DNA of 64,000 bases from Solitalea canadensis DSM 3403 (lineage in GTDB: Bacteria > Bacteroidota > Bacteroidia > Sphingobacteriales > Sphingobacteriaceae). Made by a program: the position numbers and the translations under genes. The notes beneath the pieces were generated by a model. The model made no database searches, was not told where the DNA came from, and saw nothing but the letters and a program-made list of their open reading frames with translations. Each line of letters opens with the position of its first letter. Positions within the stretch are counted from its first letter, which is position 1. The stretch spans positions 3,732,669 through 3,796,668 of the forward strand of contig NC_017770.1 in NCBI RefSeq assembly GCF_000242635.2, in the 5' to 3' direction. Shown piece by piece: positions 1 through 8,756 of the stretch.

Positions 1-1
1 A

Positions 2-469
2 AGAGTTACCAATAACTATATTCACCACAACAGACGTTGGTTAACCGGATACGGTGTAAACTTCTACACTGGCCAGGGTCTAGTGGCTTATAATATTTTT
101 GATAAAAACCGTCATGCGATTGCAGGTTGGGGTACACCGGGTACAAGCTATGAAGCAGCTTACAATACGGTAATCAGTTCAACAAGTCATGCTTTCGATA
201 TGCATGGTGGTGCTAACAGAGGAGACGGTACTAACATTGCAGGAACCCGTATCTATATTCATCATAATACATTTTATAACACTGGTCAGAGAGCCATCTT
301 TATTAATGGTGTAGCACAAGAATTAATGTCATTCCAGTACAACAAATGTGTTCAGGCTAATGATCCAAAAACAGGAGTATATTATTACCCTGCTCCAAAT
401 GCATACAATAGATACAACACTTTTAGTATTATTAAAAAGCCTGTATCTATTGCTCTTAAATCATACTAA
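2..469 (+). CDS. C-terminal part of a secreted right-handed beta-helix protein (partial)
   Basis: The reading frame is open from base 2 to a TAA at 467-469, so the start lies outside the window. The visible 155 residues contain repeated Asn/His/Gly-rich segments such as NNYIHHN, AYNIF, IYIHHNTFYNT and FQYNKCV. These are typical of parallel beta-helix (pectate-lyase or NosD-like) repeats in which aligned Asn side chains stack. The C-terminus ends KPVSIALKSY, without an obvious sorting domain. It converges with the polysaccharide locus, and a strong terminator follows. A polysaccharide-degrading or polysaccharide-binding role is a guess from fold and neighbours only; the catalytic part, if any, is not visible. 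Confidence 0.6.
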   Translation, partial: RVTNNYIHHNRRWLTGYGVNFYTGQGLVAYNIFDKNRHAIAGWGTPGTSYEAAYNTVISSTSHAFDMHGGANRGDGTNIAGTRIYIHHNTFYNTGQRAIFINGVAQELMSFQYNKCVQANDPKTGVYYYPAPNAYNRYNTFSIIKKPVSIALKSY

Positions 470-505
470 GTTAGCTTTTACAACAATAAAGCTTTCCTAA
501 AACCT

Positions 506-539
506 GAGGCTGTCTTTAATATAGACAGCCTCTTTTTTT
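506..539 (+). terminator. Rho-independent terminator after the beta-helix gene
   Basis: A ten-base-pair stem (GAGGCTGTCT at 506-515 with AGACAGCCTC at 523-532) is followed by seven T residues at 533-539. It lies 37 bases after the stop codon of the plus-strand gene. Confidence 0.9.
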
Positions 540-628
540 ATTATAAGATTTTTAGAAAACTAGTTAAACACTTAAATTATCCAATACTTCTATTAGTAAT
601 TTAGCACCAATACAGTAATGGTTTAAGA

Positions 629-1966
629 TTAAGTAAGCTGGTGAATACTTGTATTGGAAACCACGCTTCTTCTACCTACACTAAAATAATTAAAACCGAG
701 TTCACTCATTTTAATCAGATCGTACTGATTTCGTCCATCAAAAATAACCTTCGATTTCAATTTTCCTGCGATCGTATCAAAGTTTGGATTTCTGAAACAC
801 GACCACTCTGTTACTAGAATTAAAGCATCTGCATCTGTTAATGCTTCATACTGGTCATCTGCAATTGAAACACGATCACCAAACATCGATTTTATGAAAG
901 GCCCGGCAACAGGATCATAACCAACAACACGAGCTCCCGCTGCTGATAATTCATCAATAATGTAGATGGATGGAGCCTCCCGAATATCATCTGTTTCCGG
1001 CTTAAAAGATAACCCCCAAAGTGTTATTGTTTTACCTGCCAAATCACCTCTGAAAAACGACTTTATTCGGTTAACAAACTTTTTGCGTTGAGCCTGATTG
1101 ATCTTAATAATTGACTCAACCATCTCGTGCTCACAATCATTATCGCTGGCAATCTTATTTAAGGCAAGCACATCCTTAGGGAAACAACTTCCACCATAGC
1201 CAATACCCGCATATAAGAATTGTTTTCCGATACGGTCGTCTGTTCCGATGCCTTTTCTTACATCTTCGATATTAGCGCCAAGTTTCTCACAAATGCCTGA
1301 AATTTCATTCATAAAGGAAATTTTGGCCGCTAAAAATGCATTTGCTGCATACTTGGTGATTTCCGCTGAACGTTCGTCCATAACAATCATCTTATCACTT
1401 TGCCGCATGTAGGGTTCATACAATTCCCTGAAAACTTTTTTAGCGTATTCAGATCGAGTACCCACTACTATACGATTAGGCTTCATAAAATCATTTATGG
1501 CTACCCCTTCTCGTAAAAACTCAGGATTTGAAACTACATCGAATTCTGTATCAGTATATTTTCTGATCGTTTTTCTTACCAATTCAGTTGTTCCAACAGG
1601 CACTGTACTTTTATTTACGATGATCTTGTAGTCATTCATGCAAACTCCAATCCCTTCACTCACTTTTATAACATAGGAAAGATCTGCTGATCCATCTTCA
1701 GCAGGAGGTGTTGGTAAAGCAAGGAAAATAATCAACGATTCATTAACACCATGAGCTAAATCAGATGTAAAGGTTAATCGACCTTGCTCTATGTTTCTTT
1801 TGAACATACTTTCAAGACCCGGCTCATAAAATGGTATGATTCCATTTTGCATGGATGCTACCTTCTCAACGTTATTGTCAACACAAATAACATCATTACC
1901 GGTTTCTGCTAAACAAGTTCCGGTTACAAGTCCGACATAACCTGTACCTATAATTGTAATTTTCAT
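629..1966 (-). CDS. ugd: UDP-glucose 6-dehydrogenase
   Basis: This enzyme of 445 residues is predicted to oxidise UDP-glucose to UDP-glucuronate with two NAD+ in the cytoplasm, supplying a uronic acid to the polysaccharide locus. The N-terminal Rossmann fold begins with GTGYVGLVTG (7-16). The segment NEISGICEKLGANIEDVRKG (220-239) is typical of the central dimer helix. The catalytic cysteine is Cys261 in GYGGSCFPKD. The C-terminal UDP-binding domain contains LWGLSFKPETDDIREAPS. It belongs to the Ugd/TuaD branch and not to the UDP-GlcNAc dehydrogenase branch (WbpA, WecC), which carries a GVGGHC motif. It is the last gene of the minus-strand locus, 61 bases after the aminotransferase gene. Confidence 0.95.
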   Translation of the reverse strand: MKITIIGTGYVGLVTGTCLAETGNDVICVDNNVEKVASMQNGIIPFYEPGLESMFKRNIEQGRLTFTSDLAHGVNESLIIFLALPTPPAEDGSADLSYVIKVSEGIGVCMNDYKIIVNKSTVPVGTTELVRKTIRKYTDTEFDVVSNPEFLREGVAINDFMKPNRIVVGTRSEYAKKVFRELYEPYMRQSDKMIVMDERSAEITKYAANAFLAAKISFMNEISGICEKLGANIEDVRKGIGTDDRIGKQFLYAGIGYGGSCFPKDVLALNKIASDNDCEHEMVESIIKINQAQRKKFVNRIKSFFRGDLAGKTITLWGLSFKPETDDIREAPSIYIIDELSAAGARVVGYDPVAGPFIKSMFGDRVSIADDQYEALTDADALILVTEWSCFRNPNFDTIAGKLKSKVIFDGRNQYDLIKMSELGFNYFSVGRRSVVSNTSIHQLT

Positions 1967-2027
1967 AGAGCGTAAACTTTAGATTTTCAAAGAGTAAACA
2001 AACAGAACTCTCTATACTATTTTTATG

Positions 2028-3140
2028 TTAAGCGTATACTTGTACAAATTCCATAATGCACTGAGCAGCATACTCAATTTGTTCAGAAGTTAGTTCTGCA
2101 TACATTGGAAGTGATAATATCTCATCCTGATATTGACTAGCAATAGGAAAATCATCCTTTGTATGTCCCAAATATTTATAACAAGCCATATTAGGCAATG
2201 CTGTAGGGTAATGAACTGCGGTTTCTACCCCCTTCTCATGCAAAAAACGTTGTAACTCATCACGTTGTTTGGATCTGATCACATACAGGTGATAGGTGTG
2301 TTTTGTATGCTCACGTTCTGTTGGAATAATAACTCCTCCAACATTTTGCAATGCTTCGGAATATGCCTTGGCATTTTGCCTGCGTTTCTCCGTCCATTCC
2401 AAAATATACGGAAGTTTAGCACTTAAAATACTGGCCTGTAAACCATCTAGTCGGCTATTAATCCCTTCCATTTCATGCTGATGTTTTTTCAATGCTCCAT
2501 GTCTCGCAAACATTTTGCAGCGCAGGGCCAGATCACTATCATTAGTAATAATACATCCGGCATCACCATAGGCACCCAGATTTTTTCCGGGATAGAAGCT
2601 AAATGAACCTGCAATTCCTATTGTCCCAGCTCGCTTTCCTTTGTATTCAGAAAAATGAGACTGTGCACAATCTTCAATTACATATAAGTTATGCTCCTGA
2701 GCGATACTCATTATTTTATCCATTTCACACATTTGTCCCTGCAAATGAACGGGCAGAATAGCTTTTGTTCGTGCCGTAATTTTAGAGGCTAACTGCGCTT
2801 CATCAATGGTGTAATGAATCGGATCAATGTCTACAAAAACGACACGGGCACCTGTTTGAGTAATAGTTTCAGAACTTGATATCCAACTATTTGCCACAGT
2901 AATTACCTCATCACCAGGACCAATACCCAGCATTTTCATAATAACATAGATAGAATCAGTTCCATTTCCTACTGCGATACAGTGCTTAACACCGTACAAT
3001 TCGGCAAAGGATTTCTCAAATTCTTCTACATAATGCCCGCCAATGAAAGCAGTTTCTTCAATAACACGGCTTATTGCATTATCAATATCTGCTTTAATAC
3101 TTAGATATTGACTTTTAAGATCTACAAATGGGACTTGCAT
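2028..3140 (-). CDS. DegT/DnrJ/EryC1/StrS-family nucleotide-sugar aminotransferase (WbpE-like)
   Basis: This PLP-dependent sensory-type sugar aminotransferase has 370 residues, the usual family length. The opening VPFVDLKSQY is the standard family start. The PLP-binding lysine is Lys186 in SFYPGKNLGAYGDAG, and EDCAQSH (156-162) contributes the PLP-pairing aspartate. It is expected to put an amino group on a 3-keto UDP-sugar. It follows an N-acetyltransferase gene by 14 bases and a WbpB-like oxidoreductase further upstream, so a WbpB-WbpE-WbpD type route to a 3-acetamido sugar is the best reading. The exact substrate (UDP-3-keto-GlcNAcA or a dTDP-3-keto-6-deoxyhexose) cannot be settled from the sequence. 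Confidence 0.9.
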   Translation of the reverse strand: MQVPFVDLKSQYLSIKADIDNAISRVIEETAFIGGHYVEEFEKSFAELYGVKHCIAVGNGTDSIYVIMKMLGIGPGDEVITVANSWISSSETITQTGARVVFVDIDPIHYTIDEAQLASKITARTKAILPVHLQGQMCEMDKIMSIAQEHNLYVIEDCAQSHFSEYKGKRAGTIGIAGSFSFYPGKNLGAYGDAGCIITNDSDLALRCKMFARHGALKKHQHEMEGINSRLDGLQASILSAKLPYILEWTEKRRQNAKAYSEALQNVGGVIIPTEREHTKHTYHLYVIRSKQRDELQRFLHEKGVETAVHYPTALPNMACYKYLGHTKDDFPIASQYQDEILSLPMYAELTSEQIEYAAQCIMEFVQVYA

Positions 3141-3154
3141 ATTTGTTTTTTTAG

Positions 3155-3637
3155 TTAGATTGATAATTTTCGAATAAGACGAGCAGGATTTCCTGCATAA
3201 ATTCCCGGTTCAATAATATCTTTAGTTACAACTGCACCGGCTCCAATAACAACACCAGAACAAATGTTTACACTTAAAATTGTTGCATTACTTCCAATGG
3301 AAACATTGTCGCCAATGGTGGTGTATTGCCATAATTCTTTTTTTCCACCTGCTGGGGCCCCAGTCTGAAACAGGTCGTTTATAAACATAACACCATGGCC
3401 AATAAAGCACGAATTACCTATTGTTACCAACTCACAAATGAAACTATGGGATTGAATTTTTGTATTATTTCCAATGGTAACATCCTTTTGAATTTCTACG
3501 AACGGACCAATGAAACAATTATCACCAATCGTGCATCCATAAAGATTTAAAGGTTCAACAACTTTAACATTTTTGCCGAGGGTTACATCCTTTATCCCTA
3601 CCTGATAACGAATTACATCATTAGCTATGGTTTCCAT
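3155..3637 (-). CDS. Hexapeptide-repeat (left-handed beta-helix) sugar N-acetyltransferase, WbpD/QdtC-like
   Basis: The protein of 160 residues is almost entirely imperfect hexapeptide repeats (for example IGDNCFIGPFVEI, IGNNTKIQ, IGNSCFIGHGVMF, IGDNVSIGSNATI) and ends with a GAGAVVTKDI...AGNPARLI segment typical of WbpD, QdtC and FdtC acetyltransferases. These act as trimers and transfer acetyl from acetyl-CoA to the amino group made by the neighbouring aminotransferase. The gene lies 14 bases upstream of the aminotransferase gene on the same strand, which supports pathway coupling. The substrate is inferred from context only. Confidence 0.88.
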   Translation of the reverse strand: METIANDVIRYQVGIKDVTLGKNVKVVEPLNLYGCTIGDNCFIGPFVEIQKDVTIGNNTKIQSHSFICELVTIGNSCFIGHGVMFINDLFQTGAPAGGKKELWQYTTIGDNVSIGSNATILSVNICSGVVIGAGAVVTKDIIEPGIYAGNPARLIRKLSI

Positions 3638-3726
3638 ATATTGATTATTGACAGATTTAGAACCACCTTATTAATATCAAGAGCTGATCTTAATAAAATG
3701 TACAAGACTAATTATTGAACTAATGA

Positions 3727-4821
3727 TTAGGATACTTTAACTACGGGAATAGGATTGATTGGCACAAGAACATCTTTCCTGAACACTTCCTGTTCTTTCA
3801 CAGGAATAGTTGATAACTGATTTGCCGATCTATAGATCTTATCAATGATTTCAACTGTTTTTAATCCTTCAAAGGAATTAGTACTGATTATGCCACCTTG
3901 TGTAAGTACATTAATGACATTTTCGTAAACTTTATCGTGGTTTGACATGGAGCCCTGGTAGGTGCCGTAATTATTCGCCTTATTACCTTCTGGTAAATCT
4001 TTGAATTCGAAACCATCAATATTTTGGTATTCCAATTCGTTAAGATATTGTCCTCCAATTTTCACGGTTCCTTTTTCACCAAAAATGGTTAACGAGCCTT
4101 CCATGTTTTTACCAAAACTATTTACGGTATAATTGATGGTACCTAATGCACCGTTGTTGAACTCTAAAGCCACTACTCCTGTATCTTCAAATTCAATTAT
4201 ATCATGATGAGCAAAATTTCCGGTTAAGGCGTAAACACGTTTAACATCACCGATTAACCAATACAACAAGTCTACAAAATGGCTAAACTGTGTGTAGAGC
4301 GTTCCTCCATCCAGCAACCTTGTACCTTTCCAAGAATTAGCATAATAATCAGCATTACGATTCCAGAAACAACTTAATTGTACACTGTAAATCTTACCCA
4401 GAACTTTTTGGTCCAAAGCAGCTTTTACTGCAGCAACAGGAGGGTTAAAGCGATTCTGTTTTATTACAAACAAGCGTTTATTTGCTTGTTCAGCTGCCTT
4501 AATCATCTCTCCACAATCATCCGCATTTATGGCAAGCGGTTTCTCGCACAGTACATTAATACCCGCTTGTAAACAAGTAATTGAATGCTCTGCATGCAAT
4601 CCATTAGGACTACAAATGGCCATTAAATCTAAGTGAGGTTCGTTTTCTAAGAGTTCAGATAAGGAAGAATACGCTTTGCAGCCATATTGCTGGCTAAATT
4701 TCAAAGCTTTTTCATAATCGATGTCGCAAACAGCTGTTAGTTCAGCCTTTGCGTGAATGTGTTCTGCATGACGTTGACCAATACGGCCACAACCAATCAT
4801 GCCTACCTTTAAGAGCGTCAT
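3727..4821 (-). CDS. Gfo/Idh/MocA-family oxidoreductase, WbpB/WlbA-like
   Basis: This NAD-dependent sugar oxidoreductase has 364 residues. The Rossmann motif is GMIGCGRIGQRHAE (7-20), the conserved CEKP is at 92-95 with Lys94, and KQNRFNPPV (121-129) resembles the WlbA/WbpB subgroup, which oxidises C3 of UDP-GlcNAcA. The segment GGTLYTQFSHFVDLLYWLIG carries the usual catalytic-region histidine and aspartate. It is placed upstream of the acetyltransferase and aminotransferase, as expected for a C3-amination route. No UDP-GlcNAc 6-dehydrogenase (WbpA) is in the window, so either it lies elsewhere or the substrate differs. Confidence 0.88.
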   Translation of the reverse strand: MTLLKVGMIGCGRIGQRHAEHIHAKAELTAVCDIDYEKALKFSQQYGCKAYSSLSELLENEPHLDLMAICSPNGLHAEHSITCLQAGINVLCEKPLAINADDCGEMIKAAEQANKRLFVIKQNRFNPPVAAVKAALDQKVLGKIYSVQLSCFWNRNADYYANSWKGTRLLDGGTLYTQFSHFVDLLYWLIGDVKRVYALTGNFAHHDIIEFEDTGVVALEFNNGALGTINYTVNSFGKNMEGSLTIFGEKGTVKIGGQYLNELEYQNIDGFEFKDLPEGNKANNYGTYQGSMSNHDKVYENVINVLTQGGIISTNSFEGLKTVEIIDKIYRSANQLSTIPVKEQEVFRKDVLVPINPIPVVKVS

Positions 4822-4947
4822 ATGTTGTTTTGTTTATTTTAGCTTAATTCATTTTTGATTCAATTTTGTTACACGGTTTTCATTTAACAATAAACAGACC
4901 AAATGTTAGGAATAATCACAAAATAGTCTATTGTATACAATAACAGT

Positions 4948-6075
4948 CTAAAGAGAACTGTTTGCGGTCAATCCTAAATAAAAACCGAACAGTTTTCCCT
5001 CTTCTACTGTCCAGTTATATTTCTCAATAACAGAACGTTGTCCATTCGCACCCATTCTTATAGCTTCCTCATCATTTGCTAATAAATAGTTAACTGCGGA
5101 AGCAATTTCATCAGGGTTTAACGGATCAATGCAAATTCCACATCCTTTATCTTTTACCACATCTTCAATAGCAGGAAAATTTGATGCTACAACAGGAATT
5201 CCGGCAAGCATGTATTCAAACATTTTAACAGGCAGTCCTTCAATGTAATTTTTATTTGGCAGCAGCGTCACCAATCCTACTTTTGAAACAGCTAATACGC
5301 TATTTACACCTGTTCTGTTTAAAAATCCATGTTCATTTACCTTACTCCAACCATCTATCTCGATAGTTTCATTATAAAGTTGTTTAGATTCAAATTCTCC
5401 GACCAGATTTAAAATAGCATTATCTACCTTATCCATTGCCTTAACAATGTTTTTTATTCCACGTTCTTCGGCGATTGTTCCTACATAGCATACTTCATTC
5501 TTCTTATTTTGCCAGTCAAATGAATGAATATCTCCATTTAAAATAGGAAAGTTGTTGACATCCAATGAATTAGAGTTAAATTTCAGAAATTTATTTCGAA
5601 TAAAGGGTGTTGCAGTAACAATACCTGACATTCTTTTTGAAAAGTAAATTTCTAACAGATTAACCACACGCGATAATGGCATTCTAAAAATAGCCGGCAC
5701 ATACTTTTTCCCTTTAATTTGCTCTGGCAAATCTTCATGGGCATCGTAAACAACTATTTTTTTCTTATTACGTAAAAAGTAACCTATGATCAGAAGTTCA
5801 GGATCATGAAAGTGGTATATCAGAGCATCTTGCGCCAAAGCCGTTTTATATGCCCTAACAGCATACATAATAAACCGTTCGAAACGAGATTTGGGTTTAC
5901 CTATATCAATAATCTTAATGCCATTTTTGGTTTCATTTCCTAATCCATCAGCAACTATTAATACAACTTCATATCCTGCTTTTGAAAGGCTTCCACATTC
6001 CTTGTAAAAAATACGAGAGTCATAACGCTGATGAATAGTTGAAATATGGCAGACCTTTGGTCGAGAACTATTCAT
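4948..6075 (-). CDS. GT4-family glycosyltransferase
   Basis: This cytoplasmic GT-B fold glycosyltransferase of 375 residues begins PKVCHISTIHQRYDSRIFYK, typical of capsule GT4 enzymes of Bacteroidota. The C-terminal nucleotide-sugar binding region contains EGLPVKMFEYMLAGIPVVA, with the E-x7-E motif of retaining GT4 enzymes. It probably adds one sugar of the repeat unit to the lipid-linked oligosaccharide. Donor and acceptor cannot be read from the sequence. Confidence 0.9.
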   Translation of the reverse strand: MNSSRPKVCHISTIHQRYDSRIFYKECGSLSKAGYEVVLIVADGLGNETKNGIKIIDIGKPKSRFERFIMYAVRAYKTALAQDALIYHFHDPELLIIGYFLRNKKKIVVYDAHEDLPEQIKGKKYVPAIFRMPLSRVVNLLEIYFSKRMSGIVTATPFIRNKFLKFNSNSLDVNNFPILNGDIHSFDWQNKKNEVCYVGTIAEERGIKNIVKAMDKVDNAILNLVGEFESKQLYNETIEIDGWSKVNEHGFLNRTGVNSVLAVSKVGLVTLLPNKNYIEGLPVKMFEYMLAGIPVVASNFPAIEDVVKDKGCGICIDPLNPDEIASAVNYLLANDEEAIRMGANGQRSVIEKYNWTVEEGKLFGFYLGLTANSSL

Positions 6076-6122
6076 GTATTTGTGTTTAATTGTTTATTTC
6101 TTGAGTATATTTTTCTTCATAA

Positions 6123-7517
6123 TTATGGAATAATTCCCTCTACAATCTTTTTATAATTAGACTTTTGTCTGTCAGATATCAAGTAATTATTATGAAATAG
6201 CAATACCATATTACCATTAAAGTGCCTGCATACACTTGCCAGCTTTATCGATTGTTTAATAAATTGATCATAATTGGCAAAAGCAGCATGAGAAACATCC
6301 ATCACAATTAAAGGCCTTTCGATTAGATTCAAAATTTTTCTTTCCTGTAAATCATACACCGGGTACTCATAACAGGTGCCAGATCTAAATCCGGTTATCG
6401 TGCTCCATCCAATTGATGAATCAAAATTCGCACCCATTTTATCCCATATTCTCCAGGTATCCGGATTTTTCCACCGTAAGAAATGCTGCCGCCCTCCCCA
6501 TTTATCTTGTTTTATACCCAATTCGTCACAGATCTTTCTAAGTTTTGAAAACTCTTGCTGGGTTTTATCATAATTACAAAATGTAAAAAAGCTTGGATGA
6601 AACCCTACCTGATGATTTCTGGAACTTATAACAGAAAGCATCTTCTTATAAAAGGGACTATTTAATTCATAGTTACCATCAATCGTATTATTGCCTTTGG
6701 TAACAATGAAATAAAACTCACTTTTTAACCCATAATGCTCACTTACCCCCATTATAAACTCAAAGGTGTTATTAGGATCAATCGTATCTAAACTGTCTGT
6801 CGAATAGAACTTCGACATTATTCTCTTAGTCATCACCTTTGGCGACTTTCTACTAACCAAATCTCCAACACACGCCTTAACAAAAATCCAGCTACTTGCA
6901 TAACTGCTTAAAGGGTGATCTACATCATGAGTTAAATAAAGTTTATACTTTCTTTCTTTTCTTTTTAACTCCGGATCTATGGATGCTAACAAATACCAAA
7001 GAACTTCCAGGTATTCATTAACCACTGCCCGGTCATACAATCCATGCTGAAAAAGAATCGATTTAGAATAATCGAAACGACCATATGCATCATAAGTATT
7101 CAACGCATATTCTTCATATAAGGTCAGGTAAAAGAACATTCCCCCAATCAAATCCACATTAAAAAAGGTTGCAGATTCATCTAAATCGTCCGGCGGCAGT
7201 CCTTCATACAATACAGGAATATTTGGCGCGTAAAATTGATTTTCTGGAGCAATGGTGGTAAGGTCAAAGAACTTAATTGGAGAAACAGGTAAGCTGCTTT
7301 TTTTCAACCACTTACGTTCATGCGTTTGAAATAAGGTATCGGGTAATACTAACAGGTTAGTCTTAAAATCCTTGTCAGTTGATATTTTAATATGCGATGA
7401 ATTATCAACAAAGCTAACCTCATTCTCAATCCCTAAAAAATGATCAAAAATTACATGAGAAATGTATATTTTCTCATTAATAAACGTCAATGGATACTGA
7501 ATAAACAACTTTTTCAC
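6123..7517 (-). CDS. Polysaccharide deacetylase-family protein
   Basis: The protein has 464 residues with an N-terminal region of about 180 residues of unknown fold, then a NodB-like deacetylase domain. LYLTHDVDHP (193-202) matches the first metal-binding motif (T-x-D-D/H-x-D), and GFHPSFFTF near residue 305 has the position of the histidine motif. This two-part arrangement is seen in capsule loci of Bacteroidota. A likely role is removal of an acyl group from the polysaccharide or its precursor. No signal peptide is evident, so action on the cytoplasmic side is inferred. It lies 20 bases downstream of the acetyltransferase-like gene. Confidence 0.8.
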   Translation of the reverse strand: MKKLFIQYPLTFINEKIYISHVIFDHFLGIENEVSFVDNSSHIKISTDKDFKTNLLVLPDTLFQTHERKWLKKSSLPVSPIKFFDLTTIAPENQFYAPNIPVLYEGLPPDDLDESATFFNVDLIGGMFFYLTLYEEYALNTYDAYGRFDYSKSILFQHGLYDRAVVNEYLEVLWYLLASIDPELKRKERKYKLYLTHDVDHPLSSYASSWIFVKACVGDLVSRKSPKVMTKRIMSKFYSTDSLDTIDPNNTFEFIMGVSEHYGLKSEFYFIVTKGNNTIDGNYELNSPFYKKMLSVISSRNHQVGFHPSFFTFCNYDKTQQEFSKLRKICDELGIKQDKWGGRQHFLRWKNPDTWRIWDKMGANFDSSIGWSTITGFRSGTCYEYPVYDLQERKILNLIERPLIVMDVSHAAFANYDQFIKQSIKLASVCRHFNGNMVLLFHNNYLISDRQKSNYKKIVEGIIP

Positions 7518-7537
7518 TAAAATCGATTTTTTTACCC

Positions 7538-8572
7538 CTATCTTTTAAAAAGAAAGGTGAAAAGATTGAGAAATATAGAATTAGACTTGGTAATGATAAA
7601 ATAGGGAATTTGCTTAGCTCCAAAATTCCGATAAGCTGCTTCAACACCTTTTATCATACTTCCTTCAAAATCAAAGCGAGTTACTCTTTTGGATGAAGTC
7701 TTTATTGCTTCGTAAAACAAAAGACTTAATGAATTACTACTGCTATGATCGGGGTGTATAACGCTAATTAGTGAGTAGGCCGACACATTATCCCATACGT
7801 AAAATAAGCCACTATGCATTTCACCCTTTTCATCCACTGCATAAAAAATTTCTCCACGCCCTTTTTTAATCGTTGCATCATAAATTCTTTCAAACAGTTC
7901 ATATGAATAAGAGACTTTAAACCCTTCCTTTTCAAGAGATTGTTTATGAAATTTATAAAACTCTTCACAACTTAAGCCTTGCTTAACTTCCACAAGTTTT
8001 TGAGCTTTTCGAATATTATTTCTTTTATTCTTTGAGAAACCTGCAAATGTTTGATCGATATCAGAAATATCCTCTAGTACATAGGAATATCTAATCGTTT
8101 GACTAAAACCTCTCCAATAAAAAGCAAGCCAATTCTTAAATGAATAATTAAACCCTTGATAGAAGTAGTCGTGCTTAGGCAGCATTTCAATGAGCGCACT
8201 ACACAGCTCAATTTCATATCCTAACTTATTGGTATAATTTTGATTAGATGGATATTTAATCCAAATGCCTGTAAAAGGGGTAAATTTGGGAGTTGTTATT
8301 AGGTTAAAAATAAAGCGTTTTTTCTTGTATACAGGCCACGATGCTACGATCTGTCCGTCTGATTCAATAAAATTTACATCCCAATTATTTTCACCACAAA
8401 CCGCATCCAACCACCAGTATTGGGAGTACACGGGGATATCATTCGTGAGACACAATTCTCTGTATTTTTCCTTATTGCTAATAAAGGAATTGTGAATATC
8501 CTTTGACGCTTCTTGGGCAATATATGCCGTAATTGCAGTGTCAGTATTCATAGGAGGCGATTGATAATTCAT
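7538..8572 (-). CDS. FemAB/GNAT-like (BioF2/CelD-type) acyltransferase
   Basis: The protein of 344 residues carries a GNAT-type fold of the FemAB/CelD group. It shows a conserved stretch around FAGFSKNKRNNIRKAQK, then HKQSLEKEG and a C-terminal SNSLSLLFYEAIKTSSKRVTRFDFEGS. The last segment matches the acyl-acceptor region of peptidyl- or acetyl-transferases found in exopolysaccharide loci. A second in-frame ATG (Met8) is possible as start. The role is probably acylation or aminoacylation of a sugar, which would sit well beside the deacetylase downstream. The substrate is unknown. Confidence 0.75.
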   Translation of the reverse strand: MNYQSPPMNTDTAITAYIAQEASKDIHNSFISNKEKYRELCLTNDIPVYSQYWWLDAVCGENNWDVNFIESDGQIVASWPVYKKKRFIFNLITTPKFTPFTGIWIKYPSNQNYTNKLGYEIELCSALIEMLPKHDYFYQGFNYSFKNWLAFYWRGFSQTIRYSYVLEDISDIDQTFAGFSKNKRNNIRKAQKLVEVKQGLSCEEFYKFHKQSLEKEGFKVSYSYELFERIYDATIKKGRGEIFYAVDEKGEMHSGLFYVWDNVSAYSLISVIHPDHSSSNSLSLLFYEAIKTSSKRVTRFDFEGSMIKGVEAAYRNFGAKQIPYFIITKSNSIFLNLFTFLFKR

Positions 8573-8756
8573 AATATTTTTTTTGTTAATGCATGGAAAG
8601 TACCATGAGTATTATATTATTTATATCTATTAGATTAATTACCCTTAACGACAGTATTTTTAACACGAACGAGTGTTATATTACTAATATATAGCTAATT
8701 AACTATCTTTAATGACAGTTTTTTAAACATTTTTTATGCCAGAAAACAGCATTTAA
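8573..8756. repeat. AT-rich spacer with an imperfect direct repeat
   Basis: The 184-base gap inside the polysaccharide locus contains two related stretches, TTACCCTTAACGACAGTATT (from 8639) and AACTATCTTTAATGACAGTT (from 8701), each followed by a T-rich run. A short inverted repeat AACAC/GTGTT flanks GAACGA near 8661-8677. No gene is visible. Function is unknown; the inverted repeat is not followed by a U-run on the transcribed minus strand, so I do not call a terminator. Confidence 0.35.

Noticed and set aside
8655-8680. Terminator inside the polysaccharide locus
   Set aside because: The AACAC/GTGTT stem is short and is followed by A residues on the transcribed strand, not U.
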